Positions 16,852 through 27,170 of a DNA stretch of 64,000 bases are shown here, in pieces (the first letter of the stretch is position 1; the number at the start of each line of letters is the position of its first letter). The DNA is taken from positions 62,357-126,356 of the forward strand of contig NZ_WTUW01000001.1 of assembly GCF_009882915.1 (NCBI RefSeq). Direction: 5' to 3'. This DNA comes from Sneathiella litorea. GTDB lineage: Bacteria; Pseudomonadota; Alphaproteobacteria; Sneathiellales; Sneathiellaceae. A model generated the notes under the pieces. The model was not told the origin of the DNA. It saw only the letters and a list, made by a program, of their open reading frames with translations, and searched no databases. A program made the position numbers and the translations under genes.

Positions 16852-17193
16852 TTATTCCAGCTCTGGGAAAATATGCAGGTTGTCAGGACCGAGCGGCAGA
16901 TCTGTCACGCTTTTGACCAACACAGGATCAAGCGGCCCATAAAGATGCGGAAACAAAATTCCACCGCGCGCCTTCTCCCATTTCAGGGCGCTTCCCAGAA
17001 CATTTGCGTCAACTGATATCAGCACCAGATTACTAACGCCCATTCGATGCTTAGCCGCACTTCCAACAACTGTTTCTCGGCTCGAAAAATGTATAAAACC
17101 GTCCGCCTTATCAGCCGCGGTTCCTTCATAAGCACCAGATGAGACAGCTTCCTGCCAGTCAGCCTTATCCGCCATATGATAAATTATCGTCAT
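16852..17193 (-). CDS. DUF952 domain-containing protein
   Basis: A 113-residue cytoplasmic protein of the DUF952 family. Visible family segments are IYHMADKADWQEA near the N-terminus, DGFIHFSSRETV (residues ~31-42) and GGILFPHLYGPLD. The fold is related to ADP-ribosyltransferase-like proteins, but the biochemical role is not established. It is first in a two-gene unit with pyrD (3-bp gap), a pairing that I take to be convenience rather than a pathway link. Confidence 0.85.
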   Translation of the reverse strand: MTIIYHMADKADWQEAVSSGAYEGTAADKADGFIHFSSRETVVGSAAKHRMGVSNLVLISVDANVLGSALKWEKARGGILFPHLYGPLDPVLVKSVTDLPLGPDNLHIFPELE

Positions 17194-17356
17194 GCGTCAT
17201 TCTCTTTATCGAACATGCCGCATACCTACAGGATGACTAAACTTTTGAGAAGGAAAAACAAACATCTGTGATCGATGTTACCGGCGCAAAGCTTGCCTGT
17301 GCCAAGTATTATCTGATAGAGGTTTCAAATCATATGATTAAAATGGATGGCCCACG

Positions 17357-18202
17357 ATGGCAGGTGTCTTTTTCTATAATGGTGATTGGTATGATGAAAG
17401 TCCGCGGGTAACCGGCCCGATGGATCACTCATTCTGGATGGCCTCAACTGTTTTTGATGGTGCACGGTCTTTTCAGGGCATGGCCCCGGACCTGGATAAA
17501 CATTGCGCCCGACTGGCCCGCTCGGCAAAAGCCCTCGGGTTTGAACCAACCATGGAAACGGCAGAGGTGATTGACCTCTGCAAGCAGGCGGCACGGAAAC
17601 TCCCCAAGGAATCGGAACTTTATATCCGCCCAATGTATTTCGCTCGTGGCGGATTTATCGACCCGGAACCGGATAGTGCGGAGTTTATTCTCGCTGTTTA
17701 TGACAGCCCTATGCCAGATGCCAGCGGTTTTTCCGCTCATTTTGCGGCGGAAAGACGCCCCGCGCGGGACATGGCGCCGACAGATGCCAAGGCCTCCTGC
17801 CTTTATCCCAATTCAGGTCGTGCTATCGCGGCGGCGCGCAAGGCCGGATTTGACAACGCGATCCTGATGGACGCCAATGACAATGTTGCCGAATTTGCAA
17901 CCTCGAACATCTGGACAGTAAAAGATGGCGTTGCCTTTACACCTGCTGCGACCGGCTGTTTCCTTGCCGGCATTACGCGGGAACGGGTTAAAATCCTGGC
18001 AAAGGCAGCGGGGATTGAAGTTCAGGAAACATTCATGTCACGCGATGACGTCATGAATGCGGATGAGATTTTCAACAGCGGTAATTTTGGCAAGATCATG
18101 CCTGTTACCCGAATTGAAGATCGCGAACTGCAGCCCGGACCCGTGGCCAAAAAACTGCGCAAGATGTATATGGATTTTGCCCGCGAAAGTCAGCTTTTCT
18201 AG
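17357..18202 (+). CDS. ilvE: Branched-chain amino acid aminotransferase (class IV)
   Basis: PLP fold-type IV transaminase for Leu/Ile/Val synthesis or breakdown. The 281 residues include an N-terminal FFYNGDWYDESPRVTGPMDH, TVFDGARSFQG, the PLP lysine in TDAKASCLYPNSGRA, DNVAEFATSNIWTVKDG and GITRERVKILA, the class-IV pattern. It stands alone, with 163 bp before it and a convergent lysK after it. D-amino-acid transaminases and aminodeoxychorismate lyase share the fold, but the ATSNIW and phosphate-site segments favour the branched-chain group. Confidence 0.88.
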   Translation: MAGVFFYNGDWYDESPRVTGPMDHSFWMASTVFDGARSFQGMAPDLDKHCARLARSAKALGFEPTMETAEVIDLCKQAARKLPKESELYIRPMYFARGGFIDPEPDSAEFILAVYDSPMPDASGFSAHFAAERRPARDMAPTDAKASCLYPNSGRAIAAARKAGFDNAILMDANDNVAEFATSNIWTVKDGVAFTPAATGCFLAGITRERVKILAKAAGIEVQETFMSRDDVMNADEIFNSGNFGKIMPVTRIEDRELQPGPVAKKLRKMYMDFARESQLF

Positions 18203-18217
18203 GTGTAGGAGGGCAGA

Positions 18218-19807
18218 TTACTCCGCCCCCAGATCCTCACCCGCCAATACGCGCTCAATTAGTATAATGGTTTCCTTGACGCCATAAAGGGCGATAAAGG
18301 ATCCCATCCGTGGGCCCTGCGATTGTCCGAGCAGGGTTTCGTATAGCGCCTTGAACCAGTCCCGCAGGTTTTCAAATTCGTTATCATTGCCGACCTTGAA
18401 TACCTCATTCTGGATATCCGACGCCTCTGCTCCGTCGGGCAGTTCCTTTAACAACGCAACAAGCTGCTCAAGCGCCCTGCGTTCCTTATCCGATGGCAGG
18501 CGATACTTTTTCGTCGGCTTGACGAAATCATGATAGTAAGCAATCGCATAACTGACGAGCTTGTCGAGTTCGGGGTTCGTCTCGGGCGTAGCACCATCCA
18601 CATAGCGGGAGATAAAACCCCATAGGACCGAAGCCTCATGCGCATTCACAACTGCTGCCAGGTTCAGCAAAATACCAAATGTAATCGGTAGGCCTTCGCT
18701 CGGCGGATGGCCGGCATGGATATGCCAGACTGGATTTGCGAATTGCTGTTTCGCTTCCTGCGTCGGAAATTTATCCAGAAATGTGAAATATTCATCGACG
18801 GCTTTGGGGATTACATCAAAATGCAATCGTTTGGCCTTCTTGGGGTTCTGGTACATGTACAATGACAGGCTTTCCGGCGAGGCATATTTCAGCCATTCGT
18901 CGATCGTTATGCCGTTGCCCTTGGATTTGGATATTTTCTTCCCGTCCTGGTCAAGGAAAAGCTCGTAGTTAAATCCTTCAGGTGGGCGCTTGCCCATAAT
19001 CCGGACAATCTTGCTTGAAAGTGTCACGCTGTCGATAAGGTCCTTACCTGCCATTTCATAATCAACATCCAGAGCATGCCAGCGCATCGCCCAGTCGACT
19101 TTCCATTGCAGCTTGCAATGCCCACCGGTAACGGAAACAGTCACATCTTCATCTGTTTCCAGATCCTTATAGGTGACAGTACCGGCTTCTTCGTCCCGTG
19201 CAATTATTGGCACTTGCAGAACAACACCTGTGCGAGGACAAACAGGGAGAAAGGGTGAATATGTCGCGCGCCTTTCTGGCCCCAGTGTTGGCAGGATCAC
19301 GTTGATTATGGCGTCGTAATGCTTCAGGACCAGCAGCAAGCTCTCATCAAACTGGCCTGATTTATAGCATTCGGTTGAGGAACGGAATTCATAGTCAAAC
19401 CCGAACTGATCAAGAAAGACTTGCAGGCGAGCATTATTATGCTCTCCAAAACTGTTATGCGTCCCGAACGGGTCCGGTACCTGCGTCAGCGGTTTGTTAA
19501 GGTTAGCTGCCAGCAGTTCCTGGTTGGGAACATTGTCAGGTACTTTACGAAGCCCATCCATATCATCAGAAAAGGCGATCAATCGAGTTGGGATGTCAGA
19601 CAAAATGGTAAAGGCATGACGCACCATGGAGGTTCTTGCCACCTCCCCAAAAGTGCCAATATGAGGAAGTCCGGACGGCCCGTAACCTGTCTCAAACAGG
19701 ACGTAGCCTTTTTCAGGCGCGTTCTTTGCGTAGCGATCCACGAGTTTTTTTGCCTCGACAAAAGCCCAGGAGTTGCTGGATAGTGCAATTTCCGCGTCCG
19801 ATGACAT
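18218..19807 (-). CDS. lysK: Lysyl-tRNA synthetase, class I
   Basis: Charges tRNA-Lys. This is the class I (Rossmann) enzyme found in archaea and alphaproteobacteria rather than the class II LysS. The 529 residues carry the HIGH-type motif in [19 protein letters not shown] and the KMSKS-type motif in [18 protein letters not shown]. The chosen ATG (19807) has GAGGA 9 nt upstream; longer frames to 19885 have no good ribosome binding site. It is divergent from the DinG-like helicase gene. Presence of this class supports the alphaproteobacterial assignment. Confidence 0.96.
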   Translation of the reverse strand: MSSDAEIALSSNSWAFVEAKKLVDRYAKNAPEKGYVLFETGYGPSGLPHIGTFGEVARTSMVRHAFTILSDIPTRLIAFSDDMDGLRKVPDNVPNQELLAANLNKPLTQVPDPFGTHNSFGEHNNARLQVFLDQFGFDYEFRSSTECYKSGQFDESLLLVLKHYDAIINVILPTLGPERRATYSPFLPVCPRTGVVLQVPIIARDEEAGTVTYKDLETDEDVTVSVTGGHCKLQWKVDWAMRWHALDVDYEMAGKDLIDSVTLSSKIVRIMGKRPPEGFNYELFLDQDGKKISKSKGNGITIDEWLKYASPESLSLYMYQNPKKAKRLHFDVIPKAVDEYFTFLDKFPTQEAKQQFANPVWHIHAGHPPSEGLPITFGILLNLAAVVNAHEASVLWGFISRYVDGATPETNPELDKLVSYAIAYYHDFVKPTKKYRLPSDKERRALEQLVALLKELPDGAEASDIQNEVFKVGNDNEFENLRDWFKALYETLLGQSQGPRMGSFIALYGVKETIILIERVLAGEDLGAE

Positions 19808-19911
19808 TATAATCCTCATTGGAAGAATGGATGAGTAGAAAGCGCGGAATGTAAGCGCACAATAGGATGGCGTCAACGATCGCAAGACAATTTTGCGCGC
19901 AACTGGGAAAA

Positions 19912-22695
19912 ATGACAGAAAAAAGCAACAACAGCCTGAATACTGGAGAGATCAAATTACCTGACACGCCTGTTCTGGTGCTCGGCGGTAATGGCGGATA
20001 CTGGCTGACGTCAGACGGTGAAATTAGCCAAACCAGCTTTGAGGAAGCCGCAATCAGGGTTGTCAAACAACCTCCCTTACTCGTCCACCGCCTTAACATT
20101 GCGCGGCGTCTGGGCATCCACCCTTTTCCAGCATTCGACCTTCTGGAACTATTCGCCTTTGCCTTTCCTGCACAACAATGCCTGCCCACGGTCCGCGGGG
20201 TTGCACAGGCGCTGAATCTGGAAGCCACGCCAGACACAGAAGGGCAGACCCTCCTATTGTTTGACGCCGCACATTCTATTTTAAGGTATTTAACCAGTTT
20301 AAGTGATAAAAAAAGAATGGAAGCTTCGGTTATTGCCATGACGATGGGGCAAGCTGGGTGGAACTGGGCTCCCGCTGTTCTTGCTGCACTTGGTCACCCT
20401 GGAAGTCGCGACCGTTTCGGTGGACTTGACGCTTGGCGTAATCTGGCCGAATGGGCTGACTATGCACCAGAGCCTCCCCCTGATGATATTGCCGTCAGCG
20501 AAATCGAAGCCCGGGAAAGATTGAAGGAAATGTTAGGGAGTAAGTCTGAGACCAGGCCCCAGCAGGCGGACTTCAGCGCGCTCACTTCCCATGCCTTTAC
20601 TCCCCGTGATCAGGCGGAGGCTCCTAAGCTCGTTCTTGCCGAGGCAGGCACTGGCACCGGCAAAACTCTCGGATATATCGCCCCGGCGAGCCTTTGGGCA
20701 GAAAAGAATGGCGCAGCGGTCTGGATTTCGACCTATACGAAAAACCTCCAGCGACAGATCGATGATGAACTGAACCGTCTCTACCAAAATCCAGAGGAAA
20801 AAGCGGAAAAAGCAGTCATTCGAAAAGGCAGGGAAAACTATCTTTGCCTTCTCAATTTTGAAGAAGCATTACAAGGCGGCGCCGCTGCACGGTCAGAGCA
20901 GATCGTGCTTGGCCTCGTCGCGAGATGGATATCTGCAACACGTGATGGCGATATGGTCGGGGGCGATTTTCCAAGCTGGCTGCCGGGACTAGAGGGCCGA
21001 TCCCGCATAATGAAACTTGCCGACCGTCGGGGTGAATGTATCTATTCCGCCTGCCCCCATTATCGAAAATGCTTTATCGAGAAATCGAGCCGTAAGGCGC
21101 GAAAGGCAGATATTGTCATCGCCAACCATGCATTGGTCATGATTAATGGCGCGACGCGACCTGACGACCCTAACCTTCCCAAACGCTATGTATTTGACGA
21201 AGGGCACCATCTGTTTGACGCCGCGGATAGCGCCTTCTCCGCCCATCTAACAGGACTGGAAACAGCCGAGCTCCGTCGTTGGATTGCGGGTAGTGATGCG
21301 GGTCGAAAAAGCAGGATGCGCGGTTTGGAAAACCGTATCGGAGATCTCATTGGAGATGACGAAAAGGGAGCTGAAGCCCTGCAAAAGGCAATGCGGGCGG
21401 CTCGCAAGCTACCTACTGAAGGCTGGCTTACTCGTGTGCGTGATGGCGCTCCAAACGGGCCGATGGAAGAATTTCTGAGCCTTATTCGCAGTCAGGTTCT
21501 CGCAAGATGTCATCAACCGGACAGCCCCTACTCAATCGAATGCACAATTGGTGACATCCTACCGGAACTGGCCAAAGCTGCCGATAAACTGGATAAGGCT
21601 CTGGCCGGTCTTGCGGCACCAATGACGACACTTGGTAAAATCCTTCTCGTTCGCCTGGATGAGGAGGCGGAAGAGCTGGATAGCGCGACCAGACACCGTA
21701 TAGACGCTGCCGTACAGGGCATTACACGGCGTGTCACCATGAACGTTGCGCCATGGCGCACAATGCTAAAAGAACTGGAAAGCCTCACCCCAGATGGATT
21801 TGTTGACTGGTTTGCGATTGAGCGTATTGGCGGCCGTGAAATCGATCTTGGTTACTACAGAAGCTATGTTGATCCAACTGTGCCTTTTGCAGAGACCATA
21901 CTGAAAAAGGCACATGGCGCAGTGATCACATCTGCAACATTGCGCGACAATCATGATGGAGAAGATAGTTGGCAGGCGGCAGATATGCGTACTGGCGCCC
22001 ATAATATGGTTCTCCCGCCAATGCGGTCGCATTTTGCCTCCCCCTTTGATTTCGCAGAGCAAACCCGGGTCATTGTCGTCACGGATGTCCGGCGAGATCA
22101 TATGAAAGAAGTTTCCGCCGCCTACAGGGAATTATTCCTGGCCAGCGGTGGCGGGGCTCTTGGTCTTTTTACTGCTATCTGGCGGTTACGAGCGGTACAT
22201 GAAAATATAAAAGGACCACTCGCCGCCGCCGGCTTTGATCTCTATGCCCAGCATCAGGATGCATTGGACACATCAACCCTGGTCGATATTTTCCGGGAAG
22301 AAGAAAACTCGATCCTGCTCGGCACCGATGCGGTCCGTGATGGCGTAGATGTACCTGGTCGAGCCTTGCGCCTTCTTGTTTTCGATCGTCTCCCCTGGCC
22401 TCGTCCCGATATCAAACACAAGGCCCGAAAGAAAGCCTTCGGCGGCAGTAAATATGACGATAAACTGACCCGCCTCAAATTAAAGCAGGCCTATGGTCGG
22501 CTATTGCGGCGGGAAAATGATTTTGGCGTTTTCGTGATGCTCGACAGCATGATGCCGTCCCGCCTGGCATCCGCCTTTCCGCCTGAAGTTGAAATTCAAA
22601 GGCTGGGATTGAAAGATGCTATTGCGCTAACCCGGAATTTTATCTCTGAAAAAGAACAGGGATTAAAGAAAATATCATTGGATAATAAGGATTGA
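19912..22695 (+). CDS. DinG/XPD-family ATP-dependent DNA helicase
   Basis: Superfamily 2 iron-sulfur helicase, about 927 residues. The N-terminal ~220 residues are a separate domain ([14 protein letters not shown], an exonuclease-like or lineage-specific extension). Walker A is [16 protein letters not shown]. Four Fe-S cysteines are visible in [19 protein letters not shown]. The Walker B box is DEGHH, and motif VI-like [13 protein letters not shown] is near the end. Start uncertain: ATG 19912 (GGGA upstream) is preferred over ATG 19867. Roles in R-loop or structured-DNA repair are family knowledge. Confidence 0.92.
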   Translation: MTEKSNNSLNTGEIKLPDTPVLVLGGNGGYWLTSDGEISQTSFEEAAIRVVKQPPLLVHRLNIARRLGIHPFPAFDLLELFAFAFPAQQCLPTVRGVAQALNLEATPDTEGQTLLLFDAAHSILRYLTSLSDKKRMEASVIAMTMGQAGWNWAPAVLAALGHPGSRDRFGGLDAWRNLAEWADYAPEPPPDDIAVSEIEARERLKEMLGSKSETRPQQADFSALTSHAFTPRDQAEAPKLVLAEAGTGTGKTLGYIAPASLWAEKNGAAVWISTYTKNLQRQIDDELNRLYQNPEEKAEKAVIRKGRENYLCLLNFEEALQGGAAARSEQIVLGLVARWISATRDGDMVGGDFPSWLPGLEGRSRIMKLADRRGECIYSACPHYRKCFIEKSSRKARKADIVIANHALVMINGATRPDDPNLPKRYVFDEGHHLFDAADSAFSAHLTGLETAELRRWIAGSDAGRKSRMRGLENRIGDLIGDDEKGAEALQKAMRAARKLPTEGWLTRVRDGAPNGPMEEFLSLIRSQVLARCHQPDSPYSIECTIGDILPELAKAADKLDKALAGLAAPMTTLGKILLVRLDEEAEELDSATRHRIDAAVQGITRRVTMNVAPWRTMLKELESLTPDGFVDWFAIERIGGREIDLGYYRSYVDPTVPFAETILKKAHGAVITSATLRDNHDGEDSWQAADMRTGAHNMVLPPMRSHFASPFDFAEQTRVIVVTDVRRDHMKEVSAAYRELFLASGGGALGLFTAIWRLRAVHENIKGPLAAAGFDLYAQHQDALDTSTLVDIFREEENSILLGTDAVRDGVDVPGRALRLLVFDRLPWPRPDIKHKARKKAFGGSKYDDKLTRLKLKQAYGRLLRRENDFGVFVMLDSMMPSRLASAFPPEVEIQRLGLKDAIALTRNFISEKEQGLKKISLDNKD

Positions 22696-22746
22696 ACCTC
22701 ATATTCTGTGGGTAATTGTTTTATTTTAGACCGGAGATACAGTCGT

Positions 22747-23157
22747 ATGACGACGCTTAACCTTCACACTGCCCTTATTTCGACCATGGTAATTGTATCC
22801 GCAGCAGATCGCGAAATGACGGATCGGGAATTATTTACAATTGGTGGAATAGTGCGCACGCTTCCTGTATTTGCGGACTATGAAGAAGACCACCTTCCCG
22901 ATGATGCGGCAACCTGCGTGGACATGCTGAATGGGGACCAGAAGCTGGAGGAGATTGTTGGTAAGATCCGGGCTGTTCTGCCTAAAAAGATCTATGACAC
23001 AGCTTATGCCCTCGCCTGTGACGTTGCCGTTTCTGATGGACAGTTGAGCCAGGAAGAACTCCGAATGCTCGAAATGCTGCGTCACGGCCTTGATATTGAC
23101 CGCCTTACCGCCGCCGCCATTGAGCGTGGTTCAGCTGTCCGGTACGCACGCGTCTAA
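22747..23157 (+). CDS. TerB-like tellurite-resistance family protein
   Basis: A 136-residue all-helical cytoplasmic protein of the TerB family. Typical acidic pairs occur twice: AADREMTDRELFTIGGIV near the N-terminus and AVSDGQLSQEELRMLEML near the C-terminus, with the aspartate/glutamate clusters that bind metal in TerB. ATG 22747 has GGAG upstream; a GTG-started longer frame does not. It follows the helicase by 51 bp on the same strand. No other ter genes are present, so it should not be read as a tellurite operon. Confidence 0.85.
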   Translation: MTTLNLHTALISTMVIVSAADREMTDRELFTIGGIVRTLPVFADYEEDHLPDDAATCVDMLNGDQKLEEIVGKIRAVLPKKIYDTAYALACDVAVSDGQLSQEELRMLEMLRHGLDIDRLTAAAIERGSAVRYARV

Positions 23158-23228
23158 ACCAACAAACATTTGCCAAATGATCGCCATCCGATAATAATCA
23201 CCTTTAACTAATAAAGGGGATTATAATT

Positions 23229-23774
23229 ATGGCTAGTCTAACAGGGGTTTCCGTCGGGTTTCTGGGTCTTGGCGATGTCGGTCGTCCAGTATTGCGCCGG
23301 TTAAAGGCGTGCGGTGCGAATGTTCATGCAACGAGTCGCTCTCCGGCATTGCGTTACAAAATGGCGCGTGATGCTGTTAATATATACAAAGCGCCAAATG
23401 AAGTGAATGACCAGGTTAAGGATGGCATCATATTCCTGTTGTTATCCAAACAGGCACTAATTGATGCGTTTCTGAATGGACCGGACGGCTTGCTCTCCAA
23501 TTTGGCAAGCGGTGCCTTGGTGGTTGACCTTGGCCAAACCTCCCCGGATGCGACCCAGAATTATGCGAAGTTAGTTGAGGAAAAAGGAGCTCATTGGCTG
23601 GATGCGCCCGCGATTGGCAGCGAGCAGGACGCAACAGACGGTCGGCTCAGCATCCGCGTCGGCGGCCGTGAGGAGGATCTGGATCGTGCCCTTCCGCTTT
23701 TGAAGGAAATTGCCCGCGATATAAAACATATGGGTGGTGTGGGCGCCGGACAGATGGCGGCGCCAACGAGTTAG
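23229..23774 (+). CDS. NAD(P)-binding protein of the 3-hydroxyisobutyrate dehydrogenase family, lacking the C-terminal domain
   Basis: The 181 residues match only the N-terminal Rossmann domain of beta-hydroxyacid dehydrogenases: VGFLGLGDVGRPVLRRL, then DLGQTSPDATQNYAKLV, DAPAIGSEQDATDGRLSIRV and HMGGVGAGQMAAPTS, where the frame stops. Full-length members have about 290 residues, continuing with a catalytic lysine and a helical C-terminal dimerisation domain. Both are absent here, and I see no continuation in other frames of the next 130 bp. It is either a decayed gene or a stand-alone domain. AAGGGGA precedes the ATG. Confidence 0.7.
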   Translation: MASLTGVSVGFLGLGDVGRPVLRRLKACGANVHATSRSPALRYKMARDAVNIYKAPNEVNDQVKDGIIFLLLSKQALIDAFLNGPDGLLSNLASGALVVDLGQTSPDATQNYAKLVEEKGAHWLDAPAIGSEQDATDGRLSIRVGGREEDLDRALPLLKEIARDIKHMGGVGAGQMAAPTS

Positions 23775-23904
23775 ACCTTCCGGTCTAGGAAAGGATTAGT
23801 GCTCTCACGGCTCTTCACTTTTTCGCCATGTCGATGATTTGCATGGTTATTTCAACCTGCACACCCTATTTTGTCAGAAGATTGCAGGAGATTCTGACAG
23901 ACTT

Positions 23905-24708
23905 ATGCTTGATTATATCGCGAGCCATGAACCAATAATCCGATTGAGCTTTTTTCTCGGGACGCTTGGCACAATTGGTCTATGGCAGGTTTTCGCGCCG
24001 AAACGCCCGCCCAGCGTATCGACGCTATGGCGATGGCTGAATAATTTCGGCGTCACCTTTCTGAACACACTTCTTTTGCGGGTGTTGTTCCCCATCCTTG
24101 CCGTGGGACTGGCCGCCACAGCCGCAGATAATGGCTGGGGCATCCTCAACCTTTTGGACTTGCCAATCGCCCTATCCATTGTGATTGCCGTTATCTTCCA
24201 GGACCTCGTTATTTACTGGCAGCATGTAATCTTTCATCGCTTTAGCTTTCTCTGGCGTTTTCATAAAATGCATCACGCGGATGTTGATTATGATGTTTCC
24301 ACAGGTGCCCGCTTCCATCCGGTAGAGATTTGTCTCTCTATGCTCATCAAGCTACTGGTGGTCTTGTTGCTGGGGCCTCCGGTGGTCTCGGTAATCATAT
24401 TCGAGATCCTGTTAAGTTCAGTGGCCATGTTCAACCACGCCAATGCAGGATTACCGGAAGGAATTGATAGAATTGCACGAAAATTTATTGTCACACCGGA
24501 CATGCACCGCGTTCACCATTCGGTGATACGGGACGAACATAACAGCAATTATGGTTTTAACCTGCCCTGGTGGGATTATATTTTCGGGACATATAAACCC
24601 CAACCCTCCGCTGGTCATGACAAGATGACCATCGGCCTCCAGGAATATCAGCAGCACCGGAAACAAAGCATTTTCTGGATGCTGAGGCTTCCATTTGGTG
24701 AGAGATAA
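23905..24708 (+). CDS. Sterol desaturase / fatty acid hydroxylase family protein
   Basis: Integral-membrane di-iron oxygenase, 267 residues from ATG 23905 (a TTG at 23839 would add 22). Hydrophobic segments lie at the N-terminus, residues ~55-75, 85-100 and 155-175. Histidine clusters are HVIFHRF, HKMHHADVDYDVSTG and MHRVHHSVIRDEHNSNYG, the eight-His pattern that holds two irons. Probable substrates are membrane lipids, hopanoids or carotenoids, but specificity cannot be read. The gene stands alone with a convergent CHAD gene 6 bp after it. Confidence 0.9.
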   Translation: MLDYIASHEPIIRLSFFLGTLGTIGLWQVFAPKRPPSVSTLWRWLNNFGVTFLNTLLLRVLFPILAVGLAATAADNGWGILNLLDLPIALSIVIAVIFQDLVIYWQHVIFHRFSFLWRFHKMHHADVDYDVSTGARFHPVEICLSMLIKLLVVLLLGPPVVSVIIFEILLSSVAMFNHANAGLPEGIDRIARKFIVTPDMHRVHHSVIRDEHNSNYGFNLPWWDYIFGTYKPQPSAGHDKMTIGLQEYQQHRKQSIFWMLRLPFGER

Positions 24709-24714
24709 CCGGCG

Positions 24715-25671
24715 TCAAGTGATGCAGCGCAAATCCTTCTTATCGACAGTGAAGTCTTCAAATTTTCGCCAAAGCCTAAGAAATTCTCTCAGATTGTGCT
24801 CTACTTCCTTGCTGGCGTCGCTATAAACCCTCGCGTTAAACCGTAATGTCTCCGCAAAATAATCTGCGCGCACTGCCGCGCTTAACTGACCAAGTATGAT
24901 CATTCCTTCCTTAACATCATTTATATGGCCAAGATAATCCTGCATCTGAACCAGAAAATCATATCCTTCATCAATTTTCTCTTTGCGAAACAGTGATGAG
25001 AAAAACCGTAGATGATAGCGGGAACGCTTTATATATTTGCGTAGATCATGCAGTTCATTGGCGGATAGGTTTTCCACATCTGCCCCTCGATTCAACAGCT
25101 CAATCCCCGCCTCTTCTATTGCGTTGAGAGAGAAAGGCGCAATTGGGCCTGTCATGATTTTACGCCCCGAACGGCCCAGCTTCGCCAACCAGTTCCCCTG
25201 CAACCATTCATCGAAAGATTTGGATAGCCTCTCAAAATGCCCGCCTGATATTTCATGAATAATGATGTCATATTCTTCGGCACGGAATTCCTCACCTAGC
25301 CGCAGAAGCTCTTTGGACACATTCCTGAAATCCTTGGTCTTTATATCGGGCATGAGAATACTATCCAGGAAAACGTCCATATTCCGGGCATCCCCAAGCA
25401 AATTTCCGAAGTAGCGATATTCCCGGTTAAATTTTGTGCGGGTATCCTTTGGGATAATCGAACGGAAGATATGAAGCGCAACGCGCATACGGCGCACTCC
25501 AATACGGATCTGCATCAATGCCGTCGGGTCCCCTTCTTCCTTAAACTGGCGAAAATTTTCTGTCAGGTGAAAGGCGCAACCGCGAAAAATAGCCTTCGCT
25601 GCAGTCTCAACATCCATACTTCCCTTTAGATCTATATCGGATAATTTACGGACTTTTAACTTGGCTGGCAT
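24715..25671 (-). CDS. CHAD domain-containing protein
   Basis: A 318-residue helical protein of the CHAD family, which binds inorganic polyphosphate through conserved basic residues and often localises to polyphosphate granules. Visible segments are ALMQIRIGVRRMRVALHIFR (residues ~50-70) with the basic helix, FGNLLGDARNMDVFLDSIL, and DLRKYIKRSRYHLRFFSSLF. No CYTH triphosphatase domain is fused or adjacent. It is convergent with the fatty acid hydroxylase gene and divergent from the hydratase gene. Confidence 0.92.
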   Translation of the reverse strand: MPAKLKVRKLSDIDLKGSMDVETAAKAIFRGCAFHLTENFRQFKEEGDPTALMQIRIGVRRMRVALHIFRSIIPKDTRTKFNREYRYFGNLLGDARNMDVFLDSILMPDIKTKDFRNVSKELLRLGEEFRAEEYDIIIHEISGGHFERLSKSFDEWLQGNWLAKLGRSGRKIMTGPIAPFSLNAIEEAGIELLNRGADVENLSANELHDLRKYIKRSRYHLRFFSSLFRKEKIDEGYDFLVQMQDYLGHINDVKEGMIILGQLSAAVRADYFAETLRFNARVYSDASKEVEHNLREFLRLWRKFEDFTVDKKDLRCIT

Positions 25672-25763
25672 TCTGGCTCACTGGTTAAAAAAAATTGCCC
25701 CGACGACGACACTCATATGCTATTCAAATCATGACAGGAAAAGCAACCAAGAGATAAAAACAA

Positions 25764-26594
25764 ATGAAAAAACTAGACAATTGGATTGGCAATCAGATTT
25801 CCCAGCAAGAAATTATACATCAACACGCGCTCAACGGATTTTCCGCCATCATGGACGAAGAGGGTCCCGCGTCCGACATCGTTCCCCCAGGCGGACATTG
25901 GATGTATTTTCTGCCGACCGAACGGCAATCACGAATCGGTCCTGACGGTCATCCGATTACCGGTGACTTCCTGCCTCCGGTGGATTTGCCTCGCCGCATG
26001 TGGGCCGGAGGGAGGCTTGAGTTTCATGCACCACTTCATGCGGGTGACACCGCCGAAAAAATATCCACGATTAAAAGTGTAACGCAAAAGCAGGGCCGGA
26101 CAGGCGCACTGGTTTTTGTTACGGTCGAGCATCGTGTAATGAATGAGACCGGGTTATGCCTCACAGAAGAGCATGATATTGTCTATCGGGAAGCAGCTGG
26201 CCAGACCAGCGGCGGTAAAAAAGATATGCAATTGGCGCCCTCCGACGGCATATGGGAAGAGACGATCACACCTGACCCGGTTCTGCTGTTCCGCTATTCA
26301 GCACTTACCTTTAACGGGCATCGTATTCATTATGACCTTGATTACTGCCTGAAAGAGGAAGGCTATCCCGGCCTTGTCGTGCATGGTCCTCTACTTGGAA
26401 CCTTGCTAATGCGCCTTGCGACCAGCAAAATGGAGGGGCGACCGCTTCGGAAATTCAGCTTTCGCAATTTCAACCCAATTTTTGATACAGCGTCATTTAC
26501 CCTGGATGGTAAACCAGAACACGCGGACAAGTGCAACGTCTGGGTCCGGGGACCAGCAGGCGAGCTTGCGGTTATGGCGACAGCGGATTTCTAA
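25764..26594 (+). CDS. MaoC-like acyl-CoA hydratase (mesaconyl-C4-CoA hydratase-like)
   Basis: Hot-dog fold hydratase/dehydratase, 276 residues in two halves: an N-terminal FAS1-type dehydratase domain (HWMYFLPTERQSRIGPDG, DLPRRMWAGGRLEFH) and a C-terminal domain (LFRYSALTFNGHRIHYDLDY) with the hydratase His. This arrangement matches mesaconyl-C4-CoA/itaconyl-CoA hydratases and beta-methylmalyl-CoA dehydratases. It stands alone between a divergent CHAD gene and a terminator, with no adjacent ligase or lyase partner, so the exact CoA ester is unknown. Confidence 0.83.
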   Translation: MKKLDNWIGNQISQQEIIHQHALNGFSAIMDEEGPASDIVPPGGHWMYFLPTERQSRIGPDGHPITGDFLPPVDLPRRMWAGGRLEFHAPLHAGDTAEKISTIKSVTQKQGRTGALVFVTVEHRVMNETGLCLTEEHDIVYREAAGQTSGGKKDMQLAPSDGIWEETITPDPVLLFRYSALTFNGHRIHYDLDYCLKEEGYPGLVVHGPLLGTLLMRLATSKMEGRPLRKFSFRNFNPIFDTASFTLDGKPEHADKCNVWVRGPAGELAVMATADF

Positions 26595-26596
26595 GC

Positions 26597-26624
26597 AAAA
26601 GGGGCCGCAAATGCGGCCCCTTTT
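26597..26624. terminator. Bidirectional rho-independent terminator
   Basis: A 13-bp perfect stem (AAAAGGGGCCGCA / TGCGGCCCCTTTT, 2-nt core loop) has A- and T-tracts on both flanks. It lies between the convergent hydratase and copper-chaperone genes and can serve both strands. Confidence 0.93.
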
Positions 26625-26649
26625 AAAAAGTACGAACTGACTTCAAGCG

Positions 26650-27156
26650 TTAGTCACTTTTGTGCATGTGGTCATGCTTTTTCATGTTCATTGCGCCCGC
26701 TTCCTTCACATGAACAGTAACAGTAATTTCGCCTGCCTGTGCGAACTTCAGTGTCACCGGAAATTCAGTCCCCATAGCGAGGGGCTTTTTAAGGCCCATA
26801 AGCATAACGTGGTACCCGCCCGGTTTCAGCATAACCGTCTCACCTGAAGGAACAAGCAAATCATCGGTCTTCATCATTTTCATGACACCATCTTTCATGG
26901 TGCTGTTATGAATTTCGACATGATCTGCAATGGGGCTTGAGGCCGCGACAAGACGATCCTCCTCCCCTCCCATATTGTGGAGAGTCATATACGCCCCGCC
27001 AACGGTTGCATTTGCAGCCCGCGCACGGGACCAGGCCTCCGTCACTGACATTTTATTCTTTTCAGCGGCGTATGAAAGGAACTTATCGGATTCCGCGTTG
27101 AGGACCAACACCCCGATTAGCAGGGCAAATGGTATATACTTCAGATATTTCATCAT
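26650..27156 (-). CDS. Copper chaperone PCu(A)C
   Basis: Periplasmic Cu(I) carrier for cytochrome oxidase assembly, 168 residues. An N-terminal hydrophobic segment (residues ~5-22) is a signal peptide or anchor. The H(M)X10MX21HXM-type copper site is visible in HVEIHNSTMKDGVMKMMK and GGYHVMLMGL, and the C-terminus is His/Met-rich (MNMKKHDHMHKSD), which may hold extra copper. It lies 15 bp downstream of the SCO gene on the same strand. Two ATGs occur at 27156 and 27153; AAGGAA favours the second. Confidence 0.93.
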   Translation of the reverse strand: MMKYLKYIPFALLIGVLVLNAESDKFLSYAAEKNKMSVTEAWSRARAANATVGGAYMTLHNMGGEEDRLVAASSPIADHVEIHNSTMKDGVMKMMKTDDLLVPSGETVMLKPGGYHVMLMGLKKPLAMGTEFPVTLKFAQAGEITVTVHVKEAGAMNMKKHDHMHKSD

Positions 27157-27170
27157 AATTCCTTATCAGC

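Noticed and set aside
19713-20339. 208-codon minus-strand frame across the lysK/helicase divergent region
   Set aside because: It overlaps the starts of two well-supported genes and covers their promoter region; the translation is Ser/Arg-rich shadow sequence.
22747-23157. Tellurite-resistance operon
   Set aside because: Only one TerB-like gene is present, without terA, terC, terD or terZ relatives; single TerB-domain proteins are common and not resistance markers.
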